Part shown: piece by piece, positions 1 through 8,372 of the stretch
Layout of the letters: each line of letters begins with the position of its first letter
Position numbering within the stretch: the first letter of the stretch is position 1
Source: Alphaproteobacteria bacterium MedPE-SWcel
Lineage (GTDB): Bacteria > Pseudomonadota > Alphaproteobacteria > Rhodobacterales > Rhodobacteraceae
DNA: 64,000 bases
Assembly (NCBI GenBank): GCA_001874255.1
Contig: MPDC01000015.1
Coordinates: 46,064-110,063, forward strand
Direction of reading: 5' to 3'
The notes under the pieces: generated by a model
Seen by the model: the letters and a program-made list of their open reading frames with translations, nothing else
The model's database searches: none
What the model was told of the DNA's origin: nothing
Translations under genes and position numbers: made by a program

Positions 1-329
1 GCCCCGGCTGCCGGACCGTTGATGGCGGAAATTGTCGGCACCGGACATTCAAAGATTGCCTCCAGCATCGGCGTGTATTCATCCCGCAGGGTGCGCTCCA
101 GATCGATCTGGTTCCCCCCGGATGAGGCGTCCTTCAGATCCTGACCGGTGCAAAACGCATTGCCTGCTCCGGTCAGAACCACGGCGCGGGCGTCCTGGGC
201 GGCCGCCTTCATGGCATGGGTGATTTCCGCCCGCATCTGGCTCGTCAGCGCATTCATGCTCTGCGGGCGGTTCAAGGTGACGGTCGCAAGCCCGTTGTCG
301 AGCGAATACTGAATGTCGCTATAGTCCAT
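1..329 (-). CDS. Enoyl-CoA hydratase/isomerase family protein (partial, 3' end beyond window)
   Basis: About 109 N-terminal residues are visible on the minus strand, beginning MDYSDIQYSLDNGLATVTLN; the frame is open to the window edge. The crotonase fold signature is clear: an early strand with LNRP, then a CoA-binding loop reading GAGNAFCTGQDL, and the start of the second oxyanion loop (INGPAAG). The family hydrates or isomerises enoyl-CoA thioesters. The CTGQDL loop resembles phenylacetate-pathway PaaG-type enzymes. That would fit the indolepyruvate oxidoreductase 8 kb away, which makes arylacetyl-CoA, but this is inference because the active-site half is missing. The ATG at 329 is the first plausible start. 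Confidence 0.85.
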   Translation of the reverse strand, partial: MDYSDIQYSLDNGLATVTLNRPQSMNALTSQMRAEITHAMKAAAQDARAVVLTGAGNAFCTGQDLKDASSGGNQIDLERTLRDEYTPMLEAIFECPVPTISAINGPAAG

Positions 330-400
330 GCGTAAAATATCCCTGTTGCGGTATGCGCATGTTGACCTAAGCATCCGGGCCCGAAAAGACAAACGCCGCG

Positions 401-928
401 TCAGGATATGTTCGGCGGTTCCGGCAATTTTCTCCGGTCTGCCAGCGCCGACAGCAATGCCGCGCCCTGCGGATCGATCGGGGTTTCCACACGGGCATAG
501 TTTGACCCATCGGAGCGCCGGGTCAGCAGCTTCATCTCGACGAGGCTGCGCCGGATTTGTGCGGCGTCGCGAAAGACGGTCTGCTCGTCGATGATTGCAC
601 TGATTTCGCGCTCGCCCCAGATCTGGCGGGCCGGCAGCCGGGCCCAGATCACCCAGAGACAGAGCTCGCGCACGCCGCGTTTCACAGGCCAGCTCTGCCA
701 GCGGCCGCCGTCGTCGAAATACCGTAGCGCCCGCGCGATCCGCTTGTGGTCAATATCCGGCGCCGGTGGATTTTGCCGACGCAGGTGTTGAAAATTGCGA
801 AAGCCTGCGGCGCGCGCCACCAGGTTCAGCATCTCGACATGGCCAGGCGCCTCGGGAATGCTGTTGCGTAGCTGTTTGGTGAAGTCCGACACATCCGGAA
901 TGGTCAGACGGATCACATCCTTGGACAT
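401..928 (-). CDS. DUF2087 domain protein
   Basis: A 175-residue protein. The C-terminal half looks like DUF2087: ARALRYFDDGGRWQSWPVKR followed by a winged-helix-like stretch ending in YARVE. This domain is often found in small putative regulators. The N-terminal part (GHVEMLNLVARAAGFRNFQH) is helical and resembles a segment common to proteins annotated only by this domain. The start at the second of two adjacent ATG codons (928) is preferred because a GGAGG lies about five bases upstream. It follows ccmH on the same strand after about 180 bp. Function is not known; a DNA-binding role is a guess from the domain. Confidence 0.7.
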   Translation of the reverse strand: MSKDVIRLTIPDVSDFTKQLRNSIPEAPGHVEMLNLVARAAGFRNFQHLRRQNPPAPDIDHKRIARALRYFDDGGRWQSWPVKRGVRELCLWVIWARLPARQIWGEREISAIIDEQTVFRDAAQIRRSLVEMKLLTRRSDGSNYARVETPIDPQGAALLSALADRRKLPEPPNIS

Positions 929-1111
929 CATGTCCTCCGTATCTGCAGGATGCCTGACATGACCGAGGCCATGTGGATGTCCGCCCTTGTCCAGAGGCAC
1001 CCCGAAAAGGAGACCAATGACGTCAGTAGAAAAGCAGGTTTAGCGCGTGGCGGAGCCTTGGTGAACTGCGGACCGAGGCCGATGTAGCAATTTTTGCGCC
1101 CCTGCGCAATC

Positions 1112-1579
1112 TCAGTCCTTGAGGATCTCTTGCAACCGGGCCTCTTCGGTGGCGCTGAGGCCCTCGCCCGCGCGGGTCCTGTCCGGCTCTGATCGTTTTC
1201 TCAGATAGGCAAAGGCCAGTAGCAGCGCGACCAGCAGCATCAGCGGACCCGAGGCCCAGAGCAGCCAGTTGGCGCCCTGTGTGGTGGGCTTCAGCAGGAC
1301 GAATTCACCATAACGATCCACGATGAAATCGATGGCCTCGCGGTCGCTATCCCCCGCCACCAGCCGTTCGCGCACCAAAAGCCGCAGGTCCCGCGCCAGA
1401 TCGGCATTGGATTCATCGATGCTTTCGTTGCGACAGACAAGGCAGCGCAGATCCTTGGACAGTTCGCGGGCCCGTGTCTCAAGCGCCGGGTCGGCGAGGA
1501 CCTCATCCGGCTGCACCGCCCGCACCGGCGAGCTCAACAGCAGACAGAGCACCAAACTGGCGGACAACAGGCGCATCAT
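1112..1579 (-). CDS. ccmH: Cytochrome c maturation protein CcmH (CcmL/CycL type)
   Basis: A 155-residue periplasmic membrane-anchored thioredoxin-like protein that reduces apocytochrome c cysteines before heme ligation. A signal peptide (MMRLLSASLVLCLLLSSPVRA) is followed by the hallmark LRCLVCRNE motif with its CxxC pair near residues 46-49. A C-terminal transmembrane helix follows (about residues 105-125). It lacks the TPR extension of E. coli CcmH, as is usual in Alphaproteobacteria, where CcmI is separate. The start overlaps the ccmF stop by four bases (ATGA), so the two are translationally coupled. Confidence 0.95.
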   Translation of the reverse strand: MMRLLSASLVLCLLLSSPVRAVQPDEVLADPALETRARELSKDLRCLVCRNESIDESNADLARDLRLLVRERLVAGDSDREAIDFIVDRYGEFVLLKPTTQGANWLLWASGPLMLLVALLLAFAYLRKRSEPDRTRAGEGLSATEEARLQEILKD

Positions 1580-3555
1580 TCTGCGGGCACTCCCTGAGGG
1601 CGGGCTTTTCTGGCTCCGGCCGCGACCCGGAACCGGCGATCCGACAGGCTGAGCCCGCCGCCAAGCGCCATCATGAGGCAGCCGCCCCAGATCCAGTTCG
1701 CAAAGGGTTTGAGATAGGTCCGGATGGTGAACCCACCGCCCTCCTGCGCGTCACCGATCACCACATAGAGGTCCCGGGTGAAGCGAAAATCGATCGCGGC
1801 CTCGGTGGTGGGCATCTGGGCCACCGGGTAGACGCGCTTTTCCGGCCGCAGGGTCGCAACAAACTGCCCGTTGCGGGTCACCTCCACCACGCCCATGGTG
1901 GTAAAGTAGTTTGGCCCGCGCCCGTCCTCGACACCGGTGAGCACCAATTGGTAGGCTCCGACCTCGAAGGAGACGTCGATCTCGGCGACGCGAATGTCTT
2001 CCTGCTGCCAGGCCGTCAGCCCGGCAATCGCAAACAGGGTGACGCCAAAACCGGCATGGGCCACCGCCTTGCCCCAATCAGCGCGCGGCAGCCGCAACAG
2101 GCGGGCCAATCGCCCGAACGGCCGACCAGACCGCCGCCCGACCCGCGTCCAAAGATCCGTTGCGGCGCCCGATACGATCCAGGCGCCGAGCAACACTCCG
2201 ATCGGACCCAGCAGGCTGTGATCGCCCTGCATGGCCCAGGCCAGTCCCGCCAGGGCAAGCGCCAGCCCCGCCGCATAGCGCAGCGACCACAGGGTCCGGC
2301 CGAGCTTTGCGCGCTTCCACGGCAGCAAGGCGCCCACCGGCATCAGCACGCCGAGGGCGACAGCGAAGGGGGGAAAGGCCGCGTTGAAAAACGGCGCCCC
2401 CACCGAGAGTTTCCGGTCAAAGGCCATCTCGGCCACAACCGGCCAGAGCGTGCCGACAAAGACCACAAAGCAGCTCACCGCCAGAAGGAGGTTATTGGCC
2501 ACCAAACCGGATTCCCGGCTGACCATGGAAAACACGCCCTTGGCCTCAAGCGCCTGCGCGCGCAGGGCAAAGAGCATCAGGGCGCCGCCGGTGAACACCG
2601 CCAGGATCATCAGGATCACCACGCCGCGTTCGGGATCGTTGGCAAAGGCATGCACCGACGTCAGCAGGCCCGATCGCACGATGAAGGTGCCGATCAACGA
2701 GAACCCGAACGCCAGGATCGCCAGCAGGATCGTCCAGCTTTTGAGGCTTTCGCGTTTTTCGACCACAATGGCGGAATGCAGCAGGGCCGCCGACAGCAGC
2801 CACGGCATGAAAGAGGCGTTCTCAACCGGGTCCCAGAACCAGAACCCGCCCCAGCCCAATTCGTAATAGGCCCACCATGACCCCAGCGCGATCCCGATGG
2901 TCAGAAAGATCCAGGCCGCCAGCGTCCACGGCCGCACCCATCGCCCCCAGGCCGCATCGACACGGCCCTCGATCAGGGCGGCCACGGCAAAGGAAAACGC
3001 CATGCTCAGGCCAACATAGCCGAGATAGAGAAACGGCGGATGAAACGCGAGACCCGGATCCTGCAGCAAAGGGTTCAGATCCTGCCCGTCAAACGGAGGG
3101 TTCACCAGCCGCAGAAACGGGTTCGAGGTAAACAGGATGAAGGCGAAAAACGCCACTCCGATTGCCGCCTGCACCGCCAGAACCCGCGCCTTCAACGTCG
3201 GTGGCAGCCCATCGCCAAAGACCGAAGCCGCAGCCCCGAAGAGGCTGACAATCAGCACCCACAGCAGCATGGAGCCCTCGTGGTTTCCCCATGTGCCGGA
3301 AATCTTGTAGAGCATCGGTTTGGCGGAATGGCTGTTCAATGTCACCAGTTTGAGCGAGAAATCCGAGGTCACAAAGGCCCACATCAGAGCGCCAAAGGCA
3401 AAGGCCGTGAACAGGAATTGCGCCTGCGCGGCCGGCTCCGCGATGGCCATCCAGCCGGGCCAACGCTTGTGGGCCCCGATCAGGGGGATAACCACCTGTA
3501 TGATGGCGATCATGAAGGCTAGGATGAGGGCGAAGTGACCGAGCTCTGTAATCAT
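1576..3555 (-). CDS. ccmF: Heme lyase CcmF
   Basis: A 659-residue polytopic membrane protein that, with CcmH and CcmI, transfers heme from holo-CcmE to apocytochrome c. It shows many transmembrane helices and the tryptophan-rich WWD motif typical of the family (SWWAYYELGWGGFWFWDPVE), which binds heme. The start MITELGHFALI at 3555 is chosen over an upstream in-frame codon because AGAAAGAAG lies just before it and this N-terminus is family-like. It couples to ccmH by a 4-base overlap. Upstream, 80 bp away, lies a GTA-type holin gene rather than ccmE, so the ccm genes are split. Confidence 0.96.
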   Translation of the reverse strand: MITELGHFALILAFMIAIIQVVIPLIGAHKRWPGWMAIAEPAAQAQFLFTAFAFGALMWAFVTSDFSLKLVTLNSHSAKPMLYKISGTWGNHEGSMLLWVLIVSLFGAAASVFGDGLPPTLKARVLAVQAAIGVAFFAFILFTSNPFLRLVNPPFDGQDLNPLLQDPGLAFHPPFLYLGYVGLSMAFSFAVAALIEGRVDAAWGRWVRPWTLAAWIFLTIGIALGSWWAYYELGWGGFWFWDPVENASFMPWLLSAALLHSAIVVEKRESLKSWTILLAILAFGFSLIGTFIVRSGLLTSVHAFANDPERGVVILMILAVFTGGALMLFALRAQALEAKGVFSMVSRESGLVANNLLLAVSCFVVFVGTLWPVVAEMAFDRKLSVGAPFFNAAFPPFAVALGVLMPVGALLPWKRAKLGRTLWSLRYAAGLALALAGLAWAMQGDHSLLGPIGVLLGAWIVSGAATDLWTRVGRRSGRPFGRLARLLRLPRADWGKAVAHAGFGVTLFAIAGLTAWQQEDIRVAEIDVSFEVGAYQLVLTGVEDGRGPNYFTTMGVVEVTRNGQFVATLRPEKRVYPVAQMPTTEAAIDFRFTRDLYVVIGDAQEGGGFTIRTYLKPFANWIWGGCLMMALGGGLSLSDRRFRVAAGARKARPQGVPAE

Positions 3556-3634
3556 GCTTCTTTCTATATCGTCCTGCACCCTCACCGCCAATCACAAACG
3601 ACTGCGCCGCTCGGTCGCAGCCCCTTTGCAGAGG

Positions 3635-4207
3635 TCAGGCCCCGGAACTGCGCCGCCATTCGGCCAGCGCGGGGTTGTCCGATCCCGCCCCTGACGCCTC
3701 ATCCGGCGCCTCATCCGACGCATCGGTGGGGGCCTGTGTCGCCGTATTCAGGCGCTCGATGGAGCTGACCACCTGCGGCACTCGGGACAGGCTGCGCGCG
3801 ATCCCTTCCTGAAACGCCTGCGTCTTGGCCTGGCTGCGGGCGCCGAAATAGAACGAGACCACGATGCCCAACAGCCACCACAGCGGCTCTGGCACCAGCG
3901 CGATGCCCTGCATGCGGGCCGCGAACCACAGCGGATCAAACATCGCCGACACCATCAGCCCGAGCGTGCCCAAGGCAAGCATCGGACGTGGCAGCCGGTT
4001 CACCCCGTCCATGAACCTGTCGAAACCGCCCTTCTCAGCGTTCGCGAATTCCGCCGCGAACTGCGCCAAGGCCGCGCCCTGCAGGTCATGCGCCCGTACC
4101 GCCGATTTCTCGGCATTTTCGCGAAACACCTCGACCGTGTCGCGAACCACATTCTGCTGATTGGTGAACAGCATGCTCCAAAATCCTGAAAATAGGCCCA
4201 TTTTCAT
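3635..4207 (-). CDS. Holin of the gene transfer agent release type (3TM holin family)
   Basis: A 190-residue protein. The N-terminal half is amphipathic, and the C-terminal half holds hydrophobic segments around residues 93-110 (LALGTLGLMVSAMF) and 125-140 (LWWLLGIVVSFYFGAR). Its length, layout and pairing with the muramidase match the GTA 3TM holin family, which perforates the inner membrane so that endolysin reaches peptidoglycan when GTA particles are released. The start at 4207 forms an ATGA overlap with the muramidase stop; an upstream in-frame GTG at 4213 is possible. The gene lies inside the ccm locus, far from the GTA structural genes. Confidence 0.82.
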   Translation of the reverse strand: MKMGLFSGFWSMLFTNQQNVVRDTVEVFRENAEKSAVRAHDLQGAALAQFAAEFANAEKGGFDRFMDGVNRLPRPMLALGTLGLMVSAMFDPLWFAARMQGIALVPEPLWWLLGIVVSFYFGARSQAKTQAFQEGIARSLSRVPQVVSSIERLNTATQAPTDASDEAPDEASGAGSDNPALAEWRRSSGA

Positions 4208-4812
4208 CCCCACCCTGCGGTGCGAGCGGCAAATTCAGCGGCGCTCATCTGGTATCGGGGGGAGATGAACGTCTCGGCGCGCCGGATCCAGCCGCCTTTC
4301 TCACCCCGGCGCGTACGGGCATATTTGCGGCTACGCGGGCGCCTGTCCGCAAGGTCGAAATAATACTCCCGCCGGGCGATCCCGTAGGCATCCACCAGGG
4401 CCGCGATATTGATCGCCGCCGCCGCCGCAGTCGCCTTGGCCGTCTGCGGCCCGAGGGTCCCGTCCACTGCGATGTCGAAATCCATCCGCACCAGCAGCCG
4501 CTGCAACAGCCGCACCGCATTGGCGCCTGCGTTGACATACATGTCAAAGACGCTCGGCTGCAGGGGCTCGGGCAGCAGATGCAGCCGAGGGCGATGAAAA
4601 TATTCCTTGAGAAAGATCTCGACGGCCTGATCCCGGTCCAGGGCCTGCACATCCCGCGCCGTCACAACCCCGTCACCCGTCAGATCGAGGCCGAGGTGGC
4701 GCATGGTTCCAATGGTCACGCCGTGATTTGTCGCGCCACCGGGATCGTCGGGATCGTTCACATAGCCGCCTTCGCGGGCGACAATTTCATTGGCAATTCG
4801 GGATACATCCAT
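4204..4812 (-). CDS. Holin-associated N-acetylmuramidase (GH108, GTA endolysin)
   Basis: A 202-residue peptidoglycan hydrolase. The N-terminus carries the GH108 signature IVAREGGYVNDPDDPGGATN with the catalytic glutamate in REGGY and the strictly conserved PGG-TN. A C-terminal peptidoglycan-binding-like region includes DGTLGPQTAKA. There is no signal peptide, so export needs a holin, which is the next gene (4-base overlap). In Rhodobacter capsulatus an endolysin/holin pair of this kind releases RcGTA; assigning the same job here is by family and neighbour. It starts 132 bp after the ccmE stop. That gap could hold its own promoter, but none is obvious. Confidence 0.88.
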   Translation of the reverse strand: MDVSRIANEIVAREGGYVNDPDDPGGATNHGVTIGTMRHLGLDLTGDGVVTARDVQALDRDQAVEIFLKEYFHRPRLHLLPEPLQPSVFDMYVNAGANAVRLLQRLLVRMDFDIAVDGTLGPQTAKATAAAAAINIAALVDAYGIARREYYFDLADRRPRSRKYARTRRGEKGGWIRRAETFISPRYQMSAAEFAARTAGWG

Positions 4813-4944
4813 GCTGTGTCCTCCACCTGGATTCGCAGGCAGAGACTAGCAACGGGAGTTTGAAAACCGGTGCCGACAGCGTACGCTCCGTCAGCAACAA
4901 GGGCAGCACCCCCGTCAGTTACAAGGTCCGCAAGAGGGGCCTGA

Positions 4945-5388
4945 TCAGTTGTCGCTTTCGCGAAACACACCCTGTTCCTTCAAGGCGTCCGTGACTTCCT
5001 TGGGCATGTAGCTCTCGTCATGTTTTGCCAGTATTTCAGAGGCTTCGAAGATGCCGTTGACGTAGCGCCCGGTCCCGATCATGCCCTGGTTTTCCTCAAA
5101 CAGATCCGGCAAAACCCCTTTGAAACTGACCGGCACCGTGGCGCCGCCATCGGTCACGGAGAAGGTCACCACCTCGCCCTGCCCGCGTTTCAATGTACCC
5201 TCTTCGACCAGCCCGCCGATGCGGAACGTCTCGGAGGCGGGCGGCGGTGTCTCCATCACCTGCGACGGCGAGCGAAAATAGTTGATCCCGTCGCGCATGG
5301 CATATCCAATCAGCGCCGTGGCACCGACAAGCGCCACGGTGGCCAATGCGATGATCTGCATACGGCGCTGTTTCTTCAAGGATTTCAT
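4945..5388 (-). CDS. ccmE: Heme chaperone CcmE
   Basis: A 147-residue periplasmic protein with one N-terminal membrane anchor (IIALATVALVGATALIGYAM, residues 12-31) and an OB-fold domain. The heme-attaching histidine is in LAKHDESYMP near residue 124, followed by the expected tyrosine. It accepts heme from CcmC and delivers it to CcmF. It begins 16 bp after argC and may share its transcript. The next ccm gene, ccmF, is 1.4 kb downstream, with the holin/muramidase pair in between. Confidence 0.96.
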   Translation of the reverse strand: MKSLKKQRRMQIIALATVALVGATALIGYAMRDGINYFRSPSQVMETPPPASETFRIGGLVEEGTLKRGQGEVVTFSVTDGGATVPVSFKGVLPDLFEENQGMIGTGRYVNGIFEASEILAKHDESYMPKEVTDALKEQGVFRESDN

Positions 5389-5404
5389 CGGCCCCTCCGG
5401 ACTG

Positions 5405-6433
5405 TCACGGGAACAGGGGCGCCATCATCAGCCCCGCGGTCTCGTCCTCACCTAACATCAGATTGGCATTCTGCAAGGCCTGGCCGCTGCTTCCTTTTGT
5501 CAGGTTGTCGAGCGCCACGATCACGATGGCGCGACCTGCGATCCGGTCGGCGGTCACACCGATGTGCACAAAGTTCGACCCGCGCACGTGATGGGTGGAT
5601 GGCGCCTCGCCAAGGGGCAGAAGCTCCACAAAGGGTTCATCCCGGTAGGCGTGCTCGAAGGTCCGGTAGATTTCCTCCGCATCGCCTTTGACATAGGTGG
5701 ACGCGAGGATGCCACGGTTGACCGGCAGCAGATGCGGGGTGAATTGCACCCGGACGGGCCGCCCCGCAAGCAGGGAGAACTCCTGATCGAATTCGCCCAG
5801 ATGCCGGTGCGTGCTGCCGATGGCATAGGCGTGGTAGCCCTCGGAAAGTTCGGCGTGCAGCAGGTTTTCCTTCAGTGCGCGCCCGGCGCCGGAGACCGCA
5901 CATTTCATATCGAGGATGATGTCATCCAGATCGATCACCCCGGCCGCGATCAAGGGCCGAAGCGCGAATTGCCCGGTCGCCGCATTGCAGCCGGTGCCCG
6001 CCACCAGACGCGCGGCGGTGATCTCGTCCCGGTAGAATTCGGTCAGCCCGTAGACCGCCTCTGCCTGCTGTGCGAGGGCGGCATGGGGATTGCCGTACCA
6101 TTTTTCGTATTCCGCCGGATCACGCAGCCGGAAATCGGCAGAGAGATCCACGATCTTCAGATCGCCAGGCAGGTTCGCGATCACCTCCTGGCTGGTCTTG
6201 TGGGGCAAGGCGCAGAAACACAGGTCGATCTGCGAGAAATCGATTTCGTCTATTTTACAGAGTGTTGGGAGCGAAAGGTGACGCAGGTGCGGGAATACAT
6301 CCGCCATCCGCATCCCGGCTTTGCGGTCCGCGCCAAGGGCTGCGATGTCGATGTTGGGGTGCTGAGAGATCAGCCGGATCAGTTCGGCGCCAGTGTAGCC
6401 GGATGCGCCAAGAATTGCCACTTTATGGGCCAT
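5405..6433 (-). CDS. argC: N-acetyl-gamma-glutamyl-phosphate reductase
   Basis: A 342-residue enzyme of arginine synthesis that reduces N-acetylglutamyl phosphate to the semialdehyde with NADPH. The N-terminal nucleotide-binding motif [13 protein letters not shown] is clear, as is the catalytic cysteine in [11 protein letters not shown] near residue 150. The start at 6433 (MAHKVAIL) has GAGG seven bases upstream; an upstream in-frame start would add an atypical tail. It sits 16 bp upstream of ccmE on the same strand. Confidence 0.96.
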   Translation of the reverse strand: MAHKVAILGASGYTGAELIRLISQHPNIDIAALGADRKAGMRMADVFPHLRHLSLPTLCKIDEIDFSQIDLCFCALPHKTSQEVIANLPGDLKIVDLSADFRLRDPAEYEKWYGNPHAALAQQAEAVYGLTEFYRDEITAARLVAGTGCNAATGQFALRPLIAAGVIDLDDIILDMKCAVSGAGRALKENLLHAELSEGYHAYAIGSTHRHLGEFDQEFSLLAGRPVRVQFTPHLLPVNRGILASTYVKGDAEEIYRTFEHAYRDEPFVELLPLGEAPSTHHVRGSNFVHIGVTADRIAGRAIVIVALDNLTKGSSGQALQNANLMLGEDETAGLMMAPLFP

Positions 6434-6518
6434 GTCAGGTCCTCGGAAGTTCACGTGTAGGAGGCGCCCGCGAGATGTCACGGGCAAAACGTAGGGGCGG
6501 GCCGCAGGTCAGGCACCC

Positions 6519-7328
6519 TCAGGCCGCGTCGAAAGAGATTTCTCGTCGGAGGAACTGGGTCGCGCGGCTGCTGACGCGGGCGGGCGTACCGGTGGTGAAA
6601 TAGCCGCCCTGCCCGGTGCCGAGCATCTGCGGATGGCGCCCGAGATAGTCCGCGAGGCTGTCCGCGACCAGCTGTCCCTGGCTGAAGACCTTGACCGCCG
6701 GGCCGAGTGCCGCCTGAAAGACCTCTTCCATCAACGGGTAGTGCGTGCAGCCCAGAATCGCTGCCTCGGGTTTTGGCATCTTGCGCAACAGGGCATCGAC
6801 GTGGCTTTTGACCAGCGCTTCGGCAAGGATCATGTCGCCGTCTTCGATCGCATCCACCACACCGCCGCAGGCCTGCGCCTCCACATCGACGCCAATCGCG
6901 CGAAAGGCCAGCTCGCGCTGAAAGGCCCGGCTGGCGACGGTGGCGGGCGTGGCAAAAAGCGCGACATGTTTGACGGCCACCTCGCGTGGCGGCGAATTGT
7001 CGCCCCACTGACGCTCGGTCAGCGCCTCGATCAAGGGGACAAACACGCCCAGCACCCGCTTGCCCGCCGGGACCCCGGCCTCCTGCATGCGCCGCAGCGC
7101 CGCTGCCGAGGCGGTATTGCAGGCGAGGATTACAAGATCGCAGCCCCGATCCCACATATCATGCACGGCGGCGCTGGTCAGCTGATACACGTCCTCGGCG
7201 TCGCGCACGCCGTAAGGGGCATGGGCGTTATCGCCAAAATACAGGAACTCAACGTCCGGCAGCCGCTTTTGCGCGGCGTCCAGAACGGTCAGGCCGCCCA
7301 AGCCGGAATCGAAAATACCTACTGCCAT
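6519..7328 (-). CDS. murI: Glutamate racemase
   Basis: A 269-residue cytosolic enzyme making D-glutamate for peptidoglycan. Both catalytic cysteines are visible: LACNTASA near residue 78 and [10 protein letters not shown] near residue 193. The N-terminal [11 protein letters not shown] motif contains the conserved acidic residue. ATG 7328 is preferred over a TTG two codons upstream. It lies 85 bp from argC and 27 bp from the acyltransferase gene, all on the minus strand. Confidence 0.96.
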   Translation of the reverse strand: MAVGIFDSGLGGLTVLDAAQKRLPDVEFLYFGDNAHAPYGVRDAEDVYQLTSAAVHDMWDRGCDLVILACNTASAAALRRMQEAGVPAGKRVLGVFVPLIEALTERQWGDNSPPREVAVKHVALFATPATVASRAFQRELAFRAIGVDVEAQACGGVVDAIEDGDMILAEALVKSHVDALLRKMPKPEAAILGCTHYPLMEEVFQAALGPAVKVFSQGQLVADSLADYLGRHPQMLGTGQGGYFTTGTPARVSSRATQFLRREISFDAA

Positions 7329-7355
7329 AGTCAACTGCCTTGCGGATGGGCCCCG

Positions 7356-8234
7356 TCAGGCCCGATGTTTTTCTTCGAACTCGAACCCATAGTCATAGGA
7401 CTTGAGGGGTGTCGGAGACAGCTCATACGTGGCTTTTCGCAGAAAATCCATCATTGCTTTGGAATCCTTGGCAAGCGGGTCGAGAACCTCGCGTCCGATG
7501 GGGTCTCCGATGGCGACTTTGACCGGCGTGTCCACACGTTTGCGGAATTCCTTGATCAACAGCCCCATCCGCAGCGTGCAGTGCAAATGCGAGGCAATCT
7601 GGAACAGCCGGGAGGTGTGGCCGTCAAAATAGAGCGGCACGACCACCGCATCGGACTTTGCCACCATCCGGGCGGTGAAGCCACGCCAGCCCGGATCCAT
7701 CGGATGAGCAAAGGGTTTCGCCGCAGTGGACACGGTGCCGCCCGGAAAAATCCCGATGGCGCCGCCTTTGCCAAGGTACTCCAGCGCGTCCTTGCGGGTG
7801 TTCAGGTTGGTTTTCATCGCCTCTTTGTTTTGATCGAAAGAGATCGGCAGGATGACCTTGTTGAGATCTTCGGCCTTGCGAAACACCTGATGGGCGAGAA
7901 TGCGGAAATCATCCCGCGTCCGCGACAGGATATGTCCCATCATCAGCCCGTCGAGGATTCCATAGGGATGGTTCGCGATCAGGATCACCGGCTTGTCACG
8001 CGGAATATTGTCAAGACTGCCGCTCGTCACATCCAGCGTCAGCCCGTAGCGCTCGACGATGACATCCCAGAAACTACGGCCGGACGCGACCTCGCTGTCA
8101 TATCCTTTGGCGCGTTTGATCAGCCGCAGACGGCCGGTGGTATTTTCCATCAACCGGATCATGATCCGCCCCGGCCGGGTCTCGGCCGAGTGGGAATAGG
8201 AAATATCGCGAGCGATGTGGCGACGCTCAATCAT
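7356..8234 (-). CDS. Lysophospholipid acyltransferase family protein (PlsC-like)
   Basis: A 292-residue protein with the acyltransferase motif NHPYGILDG (HX4D) and the downstream block IGIFPGGTVST. It has no strong membrane anchor apart from hydrophobic stretches around the active site. The family transfers acyl chains to lysolipids; some alphaproteobacterial relatives (OlsA) acylate ornithine lipid, so phospholipid and aminolipid synthesis are both possible. The start at 8234 (MIERRHIARD) has GGAG about ten bases upstream. Confidence 0.85.
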   Translation of the reverse strand: MIERRHIARDISYSHSAETRPGRIMIRLMENTTGRLRLIKRAKGYDSEVASGRSFWDVIVERYGLTLDVTSGSLDNIPRDKPVILIANHPYGILDGLMMGHILSRTRDDFRILAHQVFRKAEDLNKVILPISFDQNKEAMKTNLNTRKDALEYLGKGGAIGIFPGGTVSTAAKPFAHPMDPGWRGFTARMVAKSDAVVVPLYFDGHTSRLFQIASHLHCTLRMGLLIKEFRKRVDTPVKVAIGDPIGREVLDPLAKDSKAMMDFLRKATYELSPTPLKSYDYGFEFEEKHRA

Positions 8235-8372
8235 GTCAGGGAGTCTCCATAACGACGACAGATATCGCACCTGTGCGACAGATGCCCGCCCTCCTACGGC
8301 GGCGTGATCCCTTTGCCCAGCCTAGATACCATATTCGCGGCAGCAACAGAAGCGACAGTGGCCGCCCCGCCA

